64,000 nucleotides of DNA from Sistotremastrum niveocremeum HHB9708. Lineage: Eukaryota; Basidiomycota; Agaricomycetes; Sistotremastrales; Sistotremastraceae. The stretch is taken from contig KV419400.1 in assembly GCA_001630475.1 (NCBI GenBank), positions 434,940 through 498,939 on the forward strand. The letters run 5' to 3'. A program made the position numbers and the translations under genes. The notes under the pieces are model-generated. The model was not told where the DNA came from. It made no database searches and saw only the letters and a list, made by a program, of their open reading frames with translations. Position 1 is the stretch's first letter; every line of letters begins with the position of its first letter. This document shows positions 60,866 through 64,000 of this stretch, in pieces.

Positions 60866-61962
60866 ATCGAAGAACCACTGAGGGTAAATCTCCATGCACT
60901 TTCAAGCGGGGTACGAGAGCCAACTTTATACCAGTACTACAGGTAAATCGAGTGACTGAACGAGTTCGGTTCACATAGCATGCCGGGAATCCACCTGAGA
61001 TCTTCTCAGGATTTAGTGGCAACTGATCAATGTGTGTATCAACATCGCCACAAGTTCAGATAACCGGGAAGCAATACAGTTGCTGAAACCGAGGAGCATT
61101 TCGTTCGGCCCGCGAGGCACGATCCGGCAAATAATTATCTAGTCCTCCTATTTCTCCCCGATGCCTTGGCTCTCTCCGACTAAGTGATGCTATAAGGGGA
61201 AATGCTGAACGTAGCGTCTTTCGCTGACTAAATCAGACAATCCGCATGTATTAATTGTTTACTCCAAAGGCTCGAGGCGTCATCAACACTTCGAGTCAAA
61301 TCGCTAGGGTTTCCGAACTCCTCTGGCCAGCTGGTTGATTTAACGTATGCATTGCCTCTCCCCGAACTGTCCGCAATCGATAAGCTGAGCCTACGATCAA
61401 AGATTAAAAGTTTGTGCTGTCAAGCAGTGCTCCATTCACAGAAACACAAGGTCGTCCATTATATCCGTGTAGGTTGTGGTAACGCTCGGTGATAAGTGGA
61501 TGGGGGCCGCTTTGCTTCCGGGCAGTTGGGCTTGATCAATTCTTGATGGACAGAAAATGCTCGGTCGAAAACGTGGTGCGGAAAAAGACCCTGTTCGGTT
61601 AGCATTGGCGCTGGTGCCTGCCCGGACCACGGATATTTGTGCCGGGAAGTGAACGTTCTTACTTTCAACAATTCGTCAGTGGTCGTAGCCCTACACCAAC
61701 TGGTTCAAAACATTGCTCAGTCCATCTTGTCAAAGTGTGTGAATGACTGCTAGGATGTTTGTCAGCAGACACAAGAGGATTGTTCTCTGAGAATCGAGAA
61801 CCGTGACTTGCACAGCTCGGCAAACTCCTGCCAGTGCCTCGTTGTAGCGGTGGGGGAACCAGCAAGTTCACTCATTTTCACATTGGGCGAGCCTCTTGGT
61901 CATCGCCTGGTTCATCAGCATCGAGAGCTACTTTCATCTTGACATACGACGCTCAACCCAGG
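60866..61962. other. Intergenic region before the Lnt-like gene
   Basis: About 1.1 kb between divergent genes. Overlapping frames at 61436-61871 on the minus strand show no motif. Probably promoter for both flanking genes. Confidence 0.45.
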
Positions 61963-63767
61963 ATGCCTGAGTTACCTCTATATCTAAGTATACCCCTGAC
62001 GACTTTGCTGTCGATGTTGGCCGTCTCTACGACGCCATCATGCGAATTCCTGATCATCCTCCTCGCATTTTTGAAATTTCAAGTCGCCCAGAGCATAGCG
62101 AAAAAAGAAATTTTGAGTGTAGGGTATATATTTGTTGGTCTTTCGTCGGGCATGACGGTCGCACATTTTGCCCCTTCTCTAGATGCACTCAGTTCATCGA
62201 GCTTGGGAGTGTTCATCTCAGGCATCTGTCTTTCCATCACAGCAGCCATCTCCATCGGATTGATCTATGTCTCGGAAAGAAACCGTACCGCCTTTCCAGG
62301 GGCGGCATTCGCGCTTTTTCCAGGGATCTGGACTTTGGCATGGATGACCGTTACGCAGATCAGTCCAATCGGAAGGCTCATGACATGGAGCCCCTTCGTG
62401 GGTTCTGTATTGGACTCGTACAGGTGGATAAGGCCTTTCGTAGGGCAGCCTGGCCTTGATTTCCTGGTTGCGAGTTGGGCAACTTTGTTCTCCGAGATCG
62501 CCGGAAGCTATTCGGGGATCCTGGGATATCGATACACGAATGACGCATTGATCGATCTTGAAGACGACGACAGCCGCAATTCTGAGGGGGTGATCAAGAC
62601 GAACCATCGCATGATTCCCCTCTTGAGCTTCACCAGCATCCTCCTAGGTCTCGCTTTGCCTTCTTTCATGGTGTCATCTATGCCACAACCTCCCTTCAGC
62701 CCTGCCACGGTCCCACTCAATGTGGCATGCATACTACCTGCCTTCCAGAAGGCAGAAGAGCACAGCCTCGGCGTATACATAAACGAAACTATGCAGTTCA
62801 CCTCTCGAGCAAAGATACTCCTGTGGCCAGAGGGTGCTGTCAACTTCGAAACACCAAAGGACAAGATGGAAGGTCTTGCTCGAGTACAAGACGCATTATA
62901 TTCGCATAGCCAGAATACCTGGGTAGGAGTCTCCTTCCAGGAGCCCGTCTCCGACGGCTTGCAGTCCGGAACACGAGGGCGACTTAGACGAACGGGTTTG
63001 GCCCTAGTTGGGAGTGGTGGGATTGAGTTCGAATACTATAAACGAAAGCTTGTACCAGGTGTGTCCCTTTTGCACTCTCCGGATCCGCTCTAAGCACTAA
63101 AACCTTCGCAGTCGCCGAGTCGTTCTCTCATTTAGCCTCCAGCGATCCCGCGCCAGTCGTCGAGCTAGGGGTTCCAATCACCGCGAACGCGAAGAGAAAG
63201 GGACCAAAGAAGATCCCAACCAAGTCTATTCATGTCTCTTCCGCGATATGCCTCGACGCCTCGGCCCCTCTCGCTATCTCGCACGAAACAAAGATCCCGC
63301 CCGCTTTGATCTTGATTCCCGCCCGTACCTGGCATCCCTCAGTCGGATACGCTATGTGGCAAATGGCTAAAAGTCGAGCGGAAGAGACGGACACGAACGT
63401 CCTCTGGTGCGATGGAGGCGAAGGTGGCCTGAGTGGCGTCTTGGGGCCATTTGCATCATCCGAGGATGGCTACCAAGTCGGTAGCGGATCCTTCGTGAAA
63501 ACGATCGGTCTCGCGTGGCCCCCGAGAGAGCGTTCGACCATTTATGGCTCACTGGGAGACGCACTTCCTCTAATACTGATATTCGCATCCATGGGCCTAG
63601 TGTACGTCGCGGGCCAGGGAAGCATCGCCTGGAAGCACAGCGGCCGAAATCTCCAGGGCATGGGTGCCTGGGCACGGGGTATGCTTGCCCAGCTGAACAA
63701 AAAGATTCGGCCAGGCCAGAAGGCCCCCGCACATGTTATGAACGATGAGTCCGAGTCTTTGATTTGA
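61963..63767 (+). CDS. Apolipoprotein N-acyltransferase (Lnt)-like membrane protein, nitrilase superfamily
   Basis: Two exons (61963-63058 and 63112-63767) give 583 residues. The N-terminal half has about six to eight hydrophobic helices (IPLTTLLSMLAV, EFLIILLAFLKF, VGYIFVGLSSGMTVA, GICLSITAAISIGLIYV) and the block PGIWTLAWMTVTQISPIG, as in bacterial Lnt. The soluble C-terminal half is a carbon-nitrogen hydrolase domain. Its catalytic residues are Glu290 (ILLWPEGAV), Lys360 (YYKRKLVP) and Cys412 (SAICLDAS). The spacings (70 and 52) are almost those of E. coli Lnt (68 and 52). A final helix lies in LPLILIFASMGLVYVAG. Lnt acylates the N-terminal Cys of bacterial lipoproteins; eukaryotes lack that pathway, so the substrate here is unknown. 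The start is the ATG before MPELPLYLSI. Confidence 0.88.
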
Positions 63768-63864
63768 TTCCCTTCCTATCTTGCTGTGTTTCACTTAGCG
63801 ACAGAATATTCATACGTGATTTCTTGGAGACGTCGTGGATTTCGGCCGAATCTCAGGGAGGGCA

Positions 63865-63949
63865 GGAGTATATTGGCAACGTAAATGACGAGACATCATG
63901 GTTCCATTACAAAAAGAGAGACAAGTCATTTACGTTGCGAATATACTCC
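63865..63949. repeat. Inverted repeat, 25-bp arms with 35-nt loop
   Basis: The left arm (63865-63889, GGAGTATATTGGCAACGTAA then ATGAC) and the right arm (63925-63949) are reverse complements at 24 of 25 positions. The loop is 35 nt. It lies about 100 bp after the Lnt-like stop codon. It could be a folded-back miniature element, a 3'-UTR hairpin or a small-RNA precursor. The window ends 51 bp later. Confidence 0.85.
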
Positions 63950-64000
63950 GCGCCTGTAGAGTCTGTAGCGCAGTCGACATCGGATCGACATAGGAACGAG

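Overview
The window is nuclear DNA of a filamentous basidiomycete, most likely an Agaricomycete. The genes are dense and lie on both strands. Most are broken by many 45-60 nt GT-AG introns, and the protein families are fungal: HapX, Sls1, Srf1, Sld2, an ArAE-type transporter, and a GH3 beta-glucosidase with a CBM1 module. The CBM1-GH3 enzyme fits a plant-debris or wood decayer. The species cannot be named from the sequence. I found no rRNA, no convincing tRNA, no CRISPR array and no recognisable transposon or virus-like element.

Layout. 0-8.6 kb: a DCAF11/WDR23-like WD40 protein, a mitochondrial GHITM/TMBIM5-type protein, a TBL1/Sif2-type corepressor, and XRCC2. 8.7-15.9 kb: an Srf1-like membrane protein, an SLC35F-type transporter, and a large single-exon PPR protein. 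17.8-22.7 kb: the iron-response bZIP factor HapX and translation factor eIF3b. 22.7-24.3 kb: a gap that may hold a decayed gene. 24.3-32.3 kb: a stand-alone adenylating enzyme, mitochondrial Sls1, and rRNA methyltransferase Spb1. 32.5-43.6 kb: an ArAE transporter, a C2H2 protein, TTC1, the tiny APC/C subunit CDC26, an MFS exporter, and an unrecognised 88-residue three-exon gene. 45.4-54.4 kb: the CBM1-GH3 beta-glucosidase and a very long Arg/Asp/Glu-rich disordered protein. 54.7-63.8 kb: a P450, the replication regulator Sld2, Mediator subunit Med7, a small disordered protein, and an apolipoprotein N-acyltransferase (Lnt)-like enzyme. A near-perfect 25-bp inverted repeat follows at 63.9 kb.

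Most genes are unrelated housekeeping functions; no metabolic cluster is evident. Several pairs are divergent with short shared promoters: TBL1/XRCC2, Spb1/ArAE, TTC1/CDC26 (63 bp) and P450/Sld2. Others converge with 57-60 bp between stop codons: Sls1/Spb1 and Sld2/Med7. The items most worth a second look are the Lnt-like protein with an intact Glu-Lys-Cys triad, the unrecognised 88-residue gene, the 6-nt and 12-nt microexons at the active site of the beta-glucosidase, HapX, and the terminal inverted repeat.

Gene spans run from start to stop codon and include introns. Exon joins were inferred by eye from GT-AG sites, reading frame and family similarity. Where I give a protein length, the exon lengths add up to a whole number of codons.
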